DNA of 64,000 bases from positions 124,001 through 188,000 of the forward strand of contig JAHDYR010000067.1 in the NCBI GenBank assembly GCA_019828565.1, written 5' to 3'. Made by a program: the position numbers and the translations under genes. The notes beneath the pieces are model-generated. The model worked only from the letters and a program-made list of their open reading frames with translations, had not been told where the DNA came from and made no database searches. The stretch is from Carpediemonas membranifera (taxonomy: Eukaryota > Fornicata). Below, piece after piece: positions 10,723 to 21,126 of this stretch (its first letter is position 1; each line of letters opens with the position of its first letter).

Positions 10723-10855
10723 ACCCGTATGCAGTTTATGCTTTTTCGGCCAACCGACGAAGTCAAGCTTAGCCAAGACACATACTGTGTACAAGGACCC
10801 TGGCAGGCTAGTTACGCCGCTCAGCCTCTGCATCCAGTTGATAATCACTCGCCAT

Positions 10856-11413
10856 TTACTTCTGGTGCTTTTCCTGCTCTCTCTTCTCCATCACGTCGTC
10901 ATACTCGGCCCTCGTCAGCCTCACAGTTGTCATCCCGGCATCACGGATGTGCTCAAAGGCCTCAACGGGCAGCTTCGGCATCCCGTCCTCGCTGTCGCTG
11001 CTGCTGCCCAAGTCTGACTCGCTCTCGTGATAGCGGCGAAGGCGAATGCGTCTGCTGGGCTCCCTGGTCTTCATAGCGTCATAGAGCGGAGCGAGCCCAC
11101 TTCCATTGGCCCCGCTACGGACACCCTCATCGGTATCTCTCTCAGACATATCACACTCAACCTGTTGTGACTGAACAAATGACAGGTTGTCGACGAGGCT
11201 ATCCTCGGCATCGCTGTCTGAACTCTCCTCATCCTCCCACTCTCCTTCCAGCATCTCCAACCCGGCCTCATCGTCAAACTCGCCCTCCACTGCGGTCTCC
11301 GGCATCTCTGCCTCGCCAGCTGTCTCGTCAAACAGCGCCTCATCGTCAGACTCACCCTCCCCTGTGTCGACCCCATCGGGATTACGCTGGTCGTGGAGCT
11401 GGACCATCCTCAT
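10856..11413 (-). CDS. acidic C-terminal mini-ORF copy 1 (185 aa)
   Basis: Duplicate of the C-terminal part of the 462-aa protein at 21127-22515, starting at an ATG the intact gene lacks (MRMVQLHDQR; the intact gene reads RIRMVQ). The first 75 residues are strongly acidic (Asp/Glu/Ser clusters), followed by a basic patch RRIRLRRYHESES and a C-terminal helix. Whether copies are expressed is unknown. Conservation of the frame in five copies, together with the gained start codon, makes an independent small acidic protein possible; very recent amplification is the alternative. Confidence 0.5.
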   Translation of the reverse strand: MRMVQLHDQRNPDGVDTGEGESDDEALFDETAGEAEMPETAVEGEFDDEAGLEMLEGEWEDEESSDSDAEDSLVDNLSFVQSQQVECDMSERDTDEGVRSGANGSGLAPLYDAMKTREPSRRIRLRRYHESESDLGSSSDSEDGMPKLPVEAFEHIRDAGMTTVRLTRAEYDDVMEKREQEKHQK

Positions 11414-11923
11414 CCTGAGCTTTTTGTAAAGCCACCAGGTCGGCAGAGCTTAAGGTAATCCTGGCGCCCTCATCCTGGCGCCTCATCCCTGGCGCCGTCA
11501 TCCCTGGCGTCCTCTCCCTCATAAATCTGAATCATCTTCTTGTCTTGCTCCCGATGTTGTCATTGCTGTTTTCGTGTCCACAAGCATTCCAGTCTCATTA
11601 TAATGTTTATTCAGTACCAAATCATCCTTTAGTGACGGGCATTCTCATCTGCATTGCCGAGAAAAAGAGTTGATGTTGATTAGATGGTGACGAATGCATT
11701 ACCGGACATTTGACGCGCACAACCTGCTTAATACTGCATAAAAGCATCGCTGATCGCTTTCTCTTCTGTTCTTCAACGCCCAAGGAGCGGCTTCCAGGTC
11801 GGCAACGGTTGCCGACCTGGACCCGTGCAGTTTATGCTTTTTCGGCCAACCGACGAAGTCAAGCTTGGCCAAGACACATACTGTGTACACGGACCCTGGC
11901 AGGCTAGTTACGCCGCTCAGACT

Positions 11924-12812
11924 ATGTCTAGAGACGTTCGGCTGGGCTCTGCACGGATGGAAATGAACACTATCACGTCAAGCACCCAACAGCAAGAGAC
12001 AACGGCTTTTAAGGAAGCTTTTGAGCTCTTTATGGACAAGTACTCGCTATTCACAATCAGTAGGCTTAACGAGGGCGAGAATAACGGTAACACAGCCAAA
12101 AATCAGGGCCGATGTCCGCAGCTCGTTCTTTTCCGCTTGGCTATGCACTCAGTGTGGCAGTAAGTGGATGATGGAGAGAACGAACAGCCTTCTTGTGTCG
12201 TTCTCGGGCTCTGTGGCAGTCGACATTCAGACGACAGTCTTCGCAGGTTTCGGTGCTGGTGATCCGTCGTCAATGTCGATCGACACCACCCTCGCACTGC
12301 TCAAAGACGTGCAGGACTTGGTTGTTTGGTGTGACATTGCTGCTAAGGTGAGGCGCATGAGACTACCGAGCGACAAGGTCAGGAAGGCGTGCATTACCAT
12401 CGCACCGACGAGTGTGGCCAAGAGGGCTTACGCAATCTTCAGCCATCCTACTGCTTTCACGGTCTGGTGGGAGCACTATGCCCTTCGCAAGATTTCTCCT
12501 GAAGTCTTCAAGGACTTTATTGACTGGGCCAACTTTACGAGCACAGCCGATCTCGTCACTGGAGAGGTGACTGCTGTTCAGCTCACTGACACTGTGATGC
12601 ACTATGCCATAGACTCTATCTCCAAGTTTGAGTCCGGCTATCACCTCACCAAGTGGGAGGAGCCGTGGGTGACCAGAACTTGGCAGAAACCGTGCGAGGC
12701 GACTGCAGACGCCAAACAAAAACAATCTGGTCGAAAACAAAACTACTCGCAGCTGGTATTGTCCGCAGCCTTCGCCTCAGGCTCGAAAGCTGTTGGAGCA
12801 GTTTACCCGTAG
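11924..12812 (+). CDS. unknown protein, Element A cassette gene 1
   Basis: Exons 11924-12159 and 12188-12812 joined across a 28-nt intron (GTAAGT...ACAG, 12160-12187); 286 aa. Without splicing the first frame stops at once with TAA inside the GTAAGT. Mostly helical, no recognisable domain, ends in a Lys/Gln-rich stretch. It lies in the 2.3-kb segment that replaces the acidic ORF in one repeat unit and is convergent with the 12862-14142 gene. The start ATG is three bases past the point where repeat homology ends. Confidence 0.5.
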
Positions 12813-12861
12813 CTCCTTTACTCGGTTTGGTAAGTAACACTGATAAATCAATGGATATAGT

Positions 12862-14142
12862 TTACTCGTCAGGCTCTTCGACCTGAGGAACTGCCCCAGT
12901 TGAGACAACTTCCTCATCAGCTGTTCCAATCGCCTTATAAATGACAACTCTTCTGTCATCGCCCTCAAACTTCTTCTGGATGAGCGTGGTGAGGGACGAG
13001 TCATCCTCGGCAGGGGTGTCAAGCAAAAGATTCTTCAGACCAACATCCATGACAACGTTGGTGTAAGCGATGGTGTCAGGCAGACAGTGGCTCGAGAGCA
13101 GGTCCCAGAAGAGATTGGGGAAGAGAATCATGTATCTCACCACGAGAATATAGTGTCGCGTGACGGTCCCAGGGTCGATGAACAACATCGTTGCCATGGA
13201 GTCACAAATCGACTTGACCATGCCGGCGTACGTCGCCCTGTAATTCCACACCTTCCGAGTTCCATCGATAAGTTCTCTGGTGGGTCGCATCAAGGCCTCG
13301 CTAACCCTAGCCTGCAGTACCTCCAGCTGCTCGGTCGGGACGATGCAGTCGTCGATGGCCACACCGTCATTCTCCAGCTCATTGTAGAGCTCCATCTGAT
13401 ATGCCACCCATGCGATGTTGCAGATGCGCTCGACACTCTGGACCCTCTCATTCCGAATGACCGACTTCAGGTCCGACTTGGATATAAACTTCAGCTCCCT
13501 GGCGCCGGCTGCCTCAAGCTTGGTGGAACTAGCCCACGAGCTTAAGAACTGCTCCACATCAATCTCACTGGTAAGGAAAGGAAGCTTGCGCTTCGGCGCC
13601 TTGGCGCGGGCAGTGGGAGTGATGGCGGATGCGGATGCACCAGTGTCGGCGATGGCCACAGACGAGCTACCAACAGAGCCAGAAGAAGCTGACTCGGCGA
13701 GGGACATGGAAGGGACAGCCGAGCGGGTGCCAGAGCACGGGTCATCCGCTGAAAGCTGTCTGGCAGCAGAACCGGTAGGAGATGGGCCGGCGAGGGATGT
13801 AGCGGCGTCGCCAGCTGCGCGCCTGGCTGCGCGCAGGGCTCGGTCTGAAGGCTTGGCAGGAGAACTAGAATCGACTTGCTCTGCGCAATCGGCGGAGCGA
13901 AAGCGCTTTTCAGCAGGTTGCGGAGCTGCCTTGCGCACAATGAGCTCTTCGCGTACCGCTAACACGTTAGAATCTGGAACAAGCTCAAGAGCGGCGCGGA
14001 AGAGCTCCTCGGCACGTCCACGGGCGGAATCGTTGAAACGGTTGACAACGAGGACCGATTTCTCAGATAACTTGTCCCGTCGCATACGATAGGACGTACC
14101 AGTGAGGCAGTGAAGCTCCTGAAGCATGTAATTGCTTTCCAT
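12862..14142 (-). CDS. unknown 426-aa protein, Element A cassette gene 2
   Basis: Single uninterrupted frame from ATG 14142. The N-terminal 70 residues are helical. Residues about 75-205 are low-complexity Ala/Ser/Pro-rich with a KAPKRKLP basic patch (possible nuclear localisation). A mostly helical C-terminal domain of about 220 residues follows (VEQFLSSWASSTKLE...EEPDE). No family recognised. Convergent with the 11924 gene, stop codons 49 bp apart. The pair is found only in this unit of the array, so it looks like exchanged cargo. Confidence 0.6.
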   Translation of the reverse strand: MESNYMLQELHCLTGTSYRMRRDKLSEKSVLVVNRFNDSARGRAEELFRAALELVPDSNVLAVREELIVRKAAPQPAEKRFRSADCAEQVDSSSPAKPSDRALRAARRAAGDAATSLAGPSPTGSAARQLSADDPCSGTRSAVPSMSLAESASSGSVGSSSVAIADTGASASAITPTARAKAPKRKLPFLTSEIDVEQFLSSWASSTKLEAAGARELKFISKSDLKSVIRNERVQSVERICNIAWVAYQMELYNELENDGVAIDDCIVPTEQLEVLQARVSEALMRPTRELIDGTRKVWNYRATYAGMVKSICDSMATMLFIDPGTVTRHYILVVRYMILFPNLFWDLLSSHCLPDTIAYTNVVMDVGLKNLLLDTPAEDDSSLTTLIQKKFEGDDRRVVIYKAIGTADEEVVSTGAVPQVEEPDE

Positions 14143-14703
14143 GTCGATTCCAGCAATGCGCGAAGAACAAGAACCTTGTGAACAACCATGGGAGCACCAG
14201 ACGTACTGTTTACGAAGGAAGATGGCAGGCCAGGGTCCCCGGTCGATTCACCATGGCCTCTTCAGCGTCCTCATAAATCTGAATCATCTTCTTGTCTTGC
14301 TCCCGATGTTGTCATTGCTGTTTTCGTGTCCACAAGCATTCCAGTCTCATTATAATGTTTATTCAGTACCAAATCATCCTTTAGTGACGGGCATTCTCAT
14401 CTGCATTGCCGAGAAAAAGAGTTGATGTTGATTAGATGGTGACGAATGCATTACCGGACATTTGACGCGCACAACCTGCTTAATACTGCATAAAAGCATC
14501 GCTGATCGCTTTCTCTTCTGTTCTTCAACGCCCAAGGAGCGGCTTCCAGGTCGGCAACGGTTGCCGACCTGGACCCGTGCAGTTTATGCTTTTTCGGCCA
14601 ACCGACGAAGTCAAGCTTAGCCAAGACACATACTGTGTACACGGACCCTGGCAGGCTAGTTACGCCGCTCAGCCTCTGCATCCAGTTGATAATCACTCGC
14701 CAT

Positions 14704-15261
14704 TTACTTCTGGTGCTTTTCCTGCTCTCTCTTCTCCATCACGTCGTCATACTCGGCCCTCGTCAGCCTCACAGTTGTCATCCCGGCATCACGGATGTGC
14801 TCAAAGGCCTCAACGGGCAGCTTCGGCATCCCGTCCTCGCTGTCGCTGCTGCTGCCCAAGTCTGACTCGCTCTCGTGATAGCGGCGAAGGCGAATGCGTC
14901 TGCTGGGCTCCCTGGTCTTCATAGCGTCATAGAGCGGAGCGAGCCCACTTCCATTGGCCCCGCTACGGACACCCTCATCGGTATCTCTCTCAGACATATC
15001 ACACTCAACCTGTTGTGACTGAAGAAATGACAGGTTGTCGACGAGGCTATCCTCGGCATCGCTGTCTGAACTCTCCTCATCCTCCCACTCTCCTTCCAGC
15101 ATCTCCAACCCGGCCTCATCGTCAAACTCGCCCTCCACTGCGGTCTCCGGCATCTCTGCCTCGCCAGCTGTCTCGTCAAACAGCGCCTCATCGTCAGACT
15201 CACCCTCCCCTGTGTCGACCCCATCGGGATTACGCTGGTCGTGGAGCTGGACCATCCTCAT
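14704..15261 (-). CDS. acidic C-terminal mini-ORF copy 2 (185 aa)
   Basis: Same 185-aa frame as copy 1. It reads SFLQSQQ where copies 1, 3 and 4 read SFVQSQQ, the same variant as the full-length gene at 21127, so it may descend from it most directly. Confidence 0.5.
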   Translation of the reverse strand: MRMVQLHDQRNPDGVDTGEGESDDEALFDETAGEAEMPETAVEGEFDDEAGLEMLEGEWEDEESSDSDAEDSLVDNLSFLQSQQVECDMSERDTDEGVRSGANGSGLAPLYDAMKTREPSRRIRLRRYHESESDLGSSSDSEDGMPKLPVEAFEHIRDAGMTTVRLTRAEYDDVMEKREQEKHQK

Positions 15262-15799
15262 CCTGAGCTTTTTGTAAAGCCACCAGGTCGGCAGAGCTTA
15301 AGGTAATCCTGGCGCCCTCATCCTGGCGCCTCATCCCTGGCGCCGTCATCCCTGGCGTCCTCTCCCTCATAAATCTGAATCATCTTCTTGTCTTGCTCCC
15401 GATGTTGTCATTGCTGTTTTCGTGTCCACAAGCATTCCAGTCTCATTATAATGTTTATTCAGTACCAAATCATCCTTTAGTGACGGGCATTCTCATCTGC
15501 ATTGCCGAGAAAAAGAGTTGATGTTGATTAGATGGTGACGAATGCATTACCGGACATTTGACGCGCACAACCTGCTTAATACTGCATAAAAGCATCGCTG
15601 ATCGCTTTCTCTTCTGTTCTTCAACGCCCAAGGAGCGGCTTCCAGGTCGGCAACCGTTGCCGACCTGGACCCGTGCAGTTTATGCTTTTTCGGCCAACCG
15701 ACGAAGTCAAGCTTGGCCAAGACACATACTGTGTACACGGACCCTGGCAGGCTAGTTACGCCGCTCAGCCTCTGCATCCAGTTGATAATCACTCGCCAT

Positions 15800-16357
15800 T
15801 TACTTCTGGTGCTTTTCCAGCTCTCTCTTCTCCATCACGTCGTCATACTCGGCCCTCGTCAGCCTCACAGTTGTCATCCCGGCATCACGGATGTGCTCAA
15901 AGGCCTCAACGGGCAGCTTCGGCATCCCGTCCTCGCTGTCGCTGCTGCTGCCCAAGTCTGACTCGCTCTCGTGATAGCGGCGAAGGCGAATGCGTCTGCT
16001 GGGCTCCCTGGTCTTCATAGCGTCATAGAGCGGAGCGAGCCCACTTCCATTGGCCCCGCTACGGACACCCTCATCGGTATCTCTCTCAGACATATCACAC
16101 TCAACCTGTTGTGACTGAACAAATGACAGGTTGTCGACGAGGCTATCCTCGGCATCGCTGTCTGAACTCTCCTCATCCTCCCACTCTCCTTCCAGCATCT
16201 CCAACCCGGCCTCATCGTCAAACTCGCCCTCCACTGCGGTCTCCGGCATCTCTGCCTCGCCAGCTGTCTCGTCAAACAGCGCCTCATCGTCAGACTCACC
16301 CTCCCCTGTGTCGACCCCATCGGGATTACGCTGGTCGTGGAGCTGGACCATCCTCAT
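15800..16357 (-). CDS. acidic C-terminal mini-ORF copy 3 (185 aa)
   Basis: Same frame as copy 1, with one Q-to-L change near the C-terminus (KRELEKHQK). Its unit carries the inverted central base in the 27-bp palindrome at 15642. Confidence 0.5.
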   Translation of the reverse strand: MRMVQLHDQRNPDGVDTGEGESDDEALFDETAGEAEMPETAVEGEFDDEAGLEMLEGEWEDEESSDSDAEDSLVDNLSFVQSQQVECDMSERDTDEGVRSGANGSGLAPLYDAMKTREPSRRIRLRRYHESESDLGSSSDSEDGMPKLPVEAFEHIRDAGMTTVRLTRAEYDDVMEKRELEKHQK

Positions 16358-16895
16358 CCTGAGCTTTTTGTAAAGCCACCAGGTCGGCAGAGCTTAAGGT
16401 AATCCTGGCGCCCTCATCCTGGCGCCTCATCCCTGGCGCCGTCATCCCTGGCGTCCTCTCCCTCATAAATCTGAATCATCTTCTTGTCTTGCTCCCGATG
16501 TTGTCATTGCTGTTTTCGTGTCCACAAGCATTCCAGTCTCATTATAATGTTTATTCAGTACCAAATCATCCTTTAGTGACGGGCATTCTCATCTGCATTG
16601 CCGAGAAAAAGAGTTGATGTTGATTAGATGGTGACGAATGCATTACCGGACATTTGACGCGCACAACCTGCTTAATACTGCATAAAAGCATCGCTGATCG
16701 CTTTCTCTTCTGTTCTTCAACGCCCAAGGAGCGGCTTCCAGGTCGGCAACGGTTGCCGACCTGGACCCGTGCAGTTTATGCTTTTTCGGCCAACCGACGA
16801 AGTCAAGCTTGGCCAAGACACATACTGTGTACACGGACCCTGGCAGGCTAGTTACGCCGCTCAGCCTCTGCATCCAGTTGATAATCACTCGCCAT

Positions 16896-17417
16896 TTACT
16901 TCTGGTGCTTTTCCTGCTCTCTCTTCTCCATCACGTCGTCATACTCGGCCCTCGTCAGCCTCACAGTTGTCATCCCGGCATCACGGATGTGCTCAAAGGC
17001 CTCAACGGGCAGCTTCGGCATCCCGTCCTCGCTGTCGCTGCTGCTGCCCAAGTCTGACTCGCTCTCGTGATAGCGGCGAAGGCGAATGCGTCTGCTGGGC
17101 TCCCTGGTCTTCATAGCGTCATAGAGCGGAGCGAGCCCACTTCCATTGGCCCCGCTACGGACACCCTCATCGGTATCTCTCTCAGACATATCACACTCAA
17201 CCTGTTGTGACTGAACAAATGACAGGTTGTCGACGAGGCTATCCTCGGCATCGCTGTCTGAACTCTCCTCATCCTCCCACTCTCCTTCCAGCATCTCCAA
17301 CCCGGCCTCATCGTCAAACTCGCCCTCCACTGCGGTCTCCGGCATCTCTGCCTCGCCAGCTGTCTCGTCAAACAGCGCCTCATCGTCAGACTCACCCTCC
17401 CCTGTGTCGACCCCCAT
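16896..17417 (-). CDS. acidic C-terminal mini-ORF copy 4, N-terminus shifted
   Basis: An extra C in the run at about 17411-17415 breaks the usual N-terminus; the frame can start at MGVDTGEG instead (173 aa). A homopolymer length difference, possibly a sequencing error. Confidence 0.4.
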   Translation of the reverse strand: MGVDTGEGESDDEALFDETAGEAEMPETAVEGEFDDEAGLEMLEGEWEDEESSDSDAEDSLVDNLSFVQSQQVECDMSERDTDEGVRSGANGSGLAPLYDAMKTREPSRRIRLRRYHESESDLGSSSDSEDGMPKLPVEAFEHIRDAGMTTVRLTRAEYDDVMEKREQEKHQK

Positions 17418-18062
17418 CGGGATTACGCTGGTCGTGGAGCTGGACCATCCTCATCCTGAGCTTTTTGTAAAGCCACCAGGTCGGCAGAGCTTAAGGTAAT
17501 CCTGGCGCCCTCATCCTGGCGCCTCATCCCTGGCGCCGTCATCCCTGGCGTCCTCTCCCTCATAAATCTGAATCATCTTCTTGTCTTGCTCCCGATGTTG
17601 TCATTGCTGTTTTCGTGTCCACAAGCATTCCAGTCTCATTATAATGTTTATTCAGTACCAAATCATCCTTTAGTGACGGGCATTCTCATCTGCATTGCCG
17701 AGAAAAAGAGTTGATGTTGATTAGATGGTGACGAATGCATTACCGGACATTTGACGCGCACAACCTGCTTAATACTGCATAAAAGCATCGCTGATCGCTT
17801 TCTCTTCTGTTCTTCAACGCCCAAGGAGCGGCTTCCAGGTCGGCAACGGTTGCCGACCTGGACCCGTGCAGTTTATGCTCGCAACCAAAGTTGGTCACAG
17901 TTTCAATGATACGTGTTAACAATGCAACATAGACGGGTAAACACTGGTGTGAACTAATATATCCTCGCTAATTCACGTGACGTGAGTGATGTTGCACTTG
18001 TGACTATGAACAGACTCCTAGTTAATAGTACCGATCAAATTACCGAATACTTCATGTCATAT

Positions 18063-20011
18063 TTAGTTCTTACGTCTCCTAATCTTCACCTGGGTCGGCT
18101 TTGAGACCTTCCGCAAAGTTGCATGTCGACCCATCAACTGTATCACGTAGTTGATGTCGAGCCTGGCGCACTCCGCCCTAAAACTCTCCAGCGCTCTACT
18201 CTGATCGCCATCGAAGGGACGCCGCACTGTCAATGCATTGCCCTTCTCGTTACGGTAAATGTGCGTGATCATCTTCTCATCAATGTTGACAAGCATGGTC
18301 GGCTTCCCTGTCATCGAAGTCCACACTCTGATTGCTTCAACGCATGCCCATCTCGTCACTGTCCCGTCACTATTGACGTGCCCAGGAAACAGCTCATCCA
18401 GAAGCTCTATCTCTGTCATCTTTGAGAATACGGCCATGGTCCTTGCGTGGGCGAGGAGCGTCTGGCGGTAAGCTGTCGCCTCATCCTCAGCCTTGAGCTT
18501 CTGCGACAAGGGCAATTTGCGTCTGAACGCAGTAAATGTTCTCAGACCCGACATCATCATCAGGCAGTGAATGATGCAGTTCCCATAACCCAGGGTCGGA
18601 TACGTAGGCCAACCTGAACTCGGAAGCCTTGTCGTGATGATCATGTCGAATGCCACAGTTCGGTTGTAGCGGGTTGGGTCAGACCTGGCGTTGACCACTC
18701 TTCCGCTCTCCTCGGTTTCACCCTCCTCCTCTGCCCCACCCTCCTCGTCTGACTCGGCCTTCTCTTCCTCCTGCTCCTCCTCTGACTTACTCTTGGCCGG
18801 AGAGTGCTGTGCGATGATATCCTTCATCTCAGGCGTAAAGTTGAGGTCTATGGGGTCTGCCAGGTCATTCGGAGCGGTTGCTTGTGCAGACGCTGAGCAA
18901 ACATCCTCGTCGTCGCCGGAGTTGCCGCCCTCGAGGTCGCCAAAGTGCAGCTCCTCCATCAACTCATCCGCCACTGGCTCCTCTTCCTCCTCTGACTCGA
19001 CCTCCTCCACTGGCTCCTCTTCCTCCTCTGACTCCTCCTCCGAGTCCTCTGGCCTGGCCTTCTCGGGCGTGATGATGAGGGCCTTGCGCTTCACAGACAT
19101 GGCTGCCTGCGCCTCGTCCGTATCGCGTCGGGGACAGGAAGTCCTGGAGACTGTGCCAGACTGTGGCGGGATGGGGCTGCATGGGAGTGATGCATCCATG
19201 GACTTGTCAGCGTCATAGGCTGCCTCTCGCTCAGCCTGCTGCTGCAGAAGGCGTCGATGCAGCGTGATGACTTCCTCACTCTTTGCCGTCAAGCTCTTCC
19301 TCAACTGCTTGACTCTCTTCTTGTATCCTCGAACAATTTTGTGATAGTAATCGATGATAGCGCCAGTACCTGGGGGGAGCAGGGGCGTACCTTCTCCCGC
19401 GGGGGTCTCCAACCATTCCAGGGCGATGATGTACTCTTCGAAGTACGAGCGGCAGGAGTGCTTCATGTAAGCAAGGTCTGCCTCCTTGCTGCGCACCCTG
19501 GCAACCATTGCTGTGACATGGTCGCGCACAAGCGCGTTGGTGGATGTCGCGTTGCGCCACGCCCGAACCTTGACACTCAGCGCCTCTTTTTCGATACGCG
19601 CGCCCTCATTCTCCTTGGCATACTCAGCCCTCTTGGAGTTCTTGAAGGCTGTGACAGCGGCCGACTCAAACGCCTTCATCTCCTTCTCCGTGAAGGTTGC
19701 CTCGATGTTCTCGTTCGAGGTCTTATCCTGCACCTGCTGAGACAGCAATGCCTCGAGTTCTGCCTTCTTCTCGCCCTGAATCTCGAAATATGAGCACAGG
19801 TGGTTAAAGTTGATCCCTATATAAACATTTGCACCAATTACGTACCGTTCTTGACGACTATATCGAAGATATCGTTCTCGTCGAGCAATTTGTCCCGAAG
19901 AACGGCACTCTTCGCCTTGTTTGTCTTCTTCTCCTTGAATTCGGTGATAACGGCCTCAATCACATCATCTGAGGTGCTCTCGATCCACTCGTGAAGGAAT
20001 TCGAACGTCAT
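18063..20011 (-). CDS. OTU-like protein with acidic linker
   Basis: Exons 20011-19846 and 19816-18063 joined across a 29-nt intron (GTACGT...ATATAG, 19817-19845); about 639 aa. An N-terminal helical region begins MTFEFLHEWIE and is homologous to the start of the Element B protein at 48919. A coiled coil is followed by a very acidic stretch (EDSEEESEEEEEP...) and the motif TPEMKDIIAQHS, also in the Element B protein. The C-terminal 200 residues resemble an OTU cysteine protease: LGYGNCIIHCLMM in place of DGNCLFRAL, then YRQTLLAHAR, then VTRWACVEAIRVWTSMTGKPTMLV in place of the WGxxxEL...I-x-V segment. If active it would cleave ubiquitin-like conjugates; the OTU call is pattern-based. Located between the two inverted repeat arrays. 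Confidence 0.55.
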
Positions 20012-21126
20012 TCTTCTCTTCGTTATATCCCAATAATGGACATATAACAGAGATGAGAAAATTGCCAGTAACCGTAGGCAACGGGGTGTCGGAAACGTTA
20101 TACCATACAAACGGGGGATATAATCGCTCCGAAAACATCCATTATGTGGACTGAATGGCGATATAACGTATGGGGAGTGATCCGACGAGCTTTCGGGCGG
20201 TGCAGGCTAAGACACACCAAGTCTGTGGTGCTATAACGTACCTCGGGACGCACTGTGGAGGCCCCTAGAGTACTCGGTCATGGCATGTCAGACCAAGGGT
20301 CCCTCAAATCTGGCCCCATTCAGGATGCACCCCCTAAATGTTCCGTTGCAAGCGTCTGACGGGCGTTCTCTGGATACCGACCAAGATGGAGGTCACGTGG
20401 ATGAACGGACGATAATTGCGGTATTCTGGCCATGCCTGGTACTCTCAAATCATCTGTACTGCTCTGTGCTCCATTTATAGTTCATATCGTTTCGTCCTGA
20501 TGGACTTTTGGTACTTGATGTTGTTTAGAGATAATTGTTGCTTTAATGATGCTCTGCGCCCGCATACTGATGTTTCTTAGTGATATGTGCATGCCTGTAT
20601 CGTTAAAGCCGCCAGTATTCTTCCTATTCTTCAGTTCGTCATTTCGGTCTCGTTGCGAGCATAAAGTGCGCGAATGCGCGGGTCAGTTCACCCGTTTTCA
20701 GCGAAGCTGATGCGACAACACAGAGGCAAGCGAATCCTTACACCCCAGACGTCGCCAGGAGGCCGTTGTCTGCCAGGATCTATAAGCAGTGATGAGATAT
20801 ACGGATTTCAGACTTTCTGCCTGCACGACCTCAAATGTTGACTCCCCTCGGCACCGAAAAGGCACCTATATCCATGAATACCCTCTACAGTGATGTATCC
20901 ACCCGATAAATGGATTTCAAATTTGTCGGGTCTCATGATAAATGGATTTCAGACTTTCGTACTGTTGGCCATCTGAGAATTTATGAACGACCTCTAGAAT
21001 ATTTTGAAATGCAAGAACGTGCCTATGGCACTCTTTTGTACCCCTGAACACGGTTTGACCACTGTTTTGGGCATTTGGAGAGATTCGAATTTTTGTGCAT
21101 GACGAAAGTCTGAAATCCGTATATCG
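20012..21126. other. intergenic region with an inverted repeat upstream of the 21127 gene
   Basis: No gene seen. A 22-bp inverted repeat (GATATACGGATTTCAGACTT at 20795 onward; its complement ends at 21125) flanks about 290 bp directly before the start codon at 21127. A third partial copy (ATGGATTTCAGACTTTCG) is near 20943. Possible MITE or regulatory hairpin. Confidence 0.5.

Larger units (their letters stand above)
10600..17879 (-). repeat. left array of 1,096-bp units (minus orientation)
   Basis: Units share the 3' half of the 21127 gene, its 3' flank and a 27-bp palindrome. Palindromes start at 10696, 11794, 14546, 15642, 16738 and 17835. Consecutive intact units are 1,096-1,098 bp apart and nearly identical. 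In the second unit the coding part is replaced by a 2.3-kb two-gene segment (11921-14264). A diverged copy of the unit flank extends left to about 10400. The array ends abruptly inside a unit at 17879. Confidence 0.85.
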
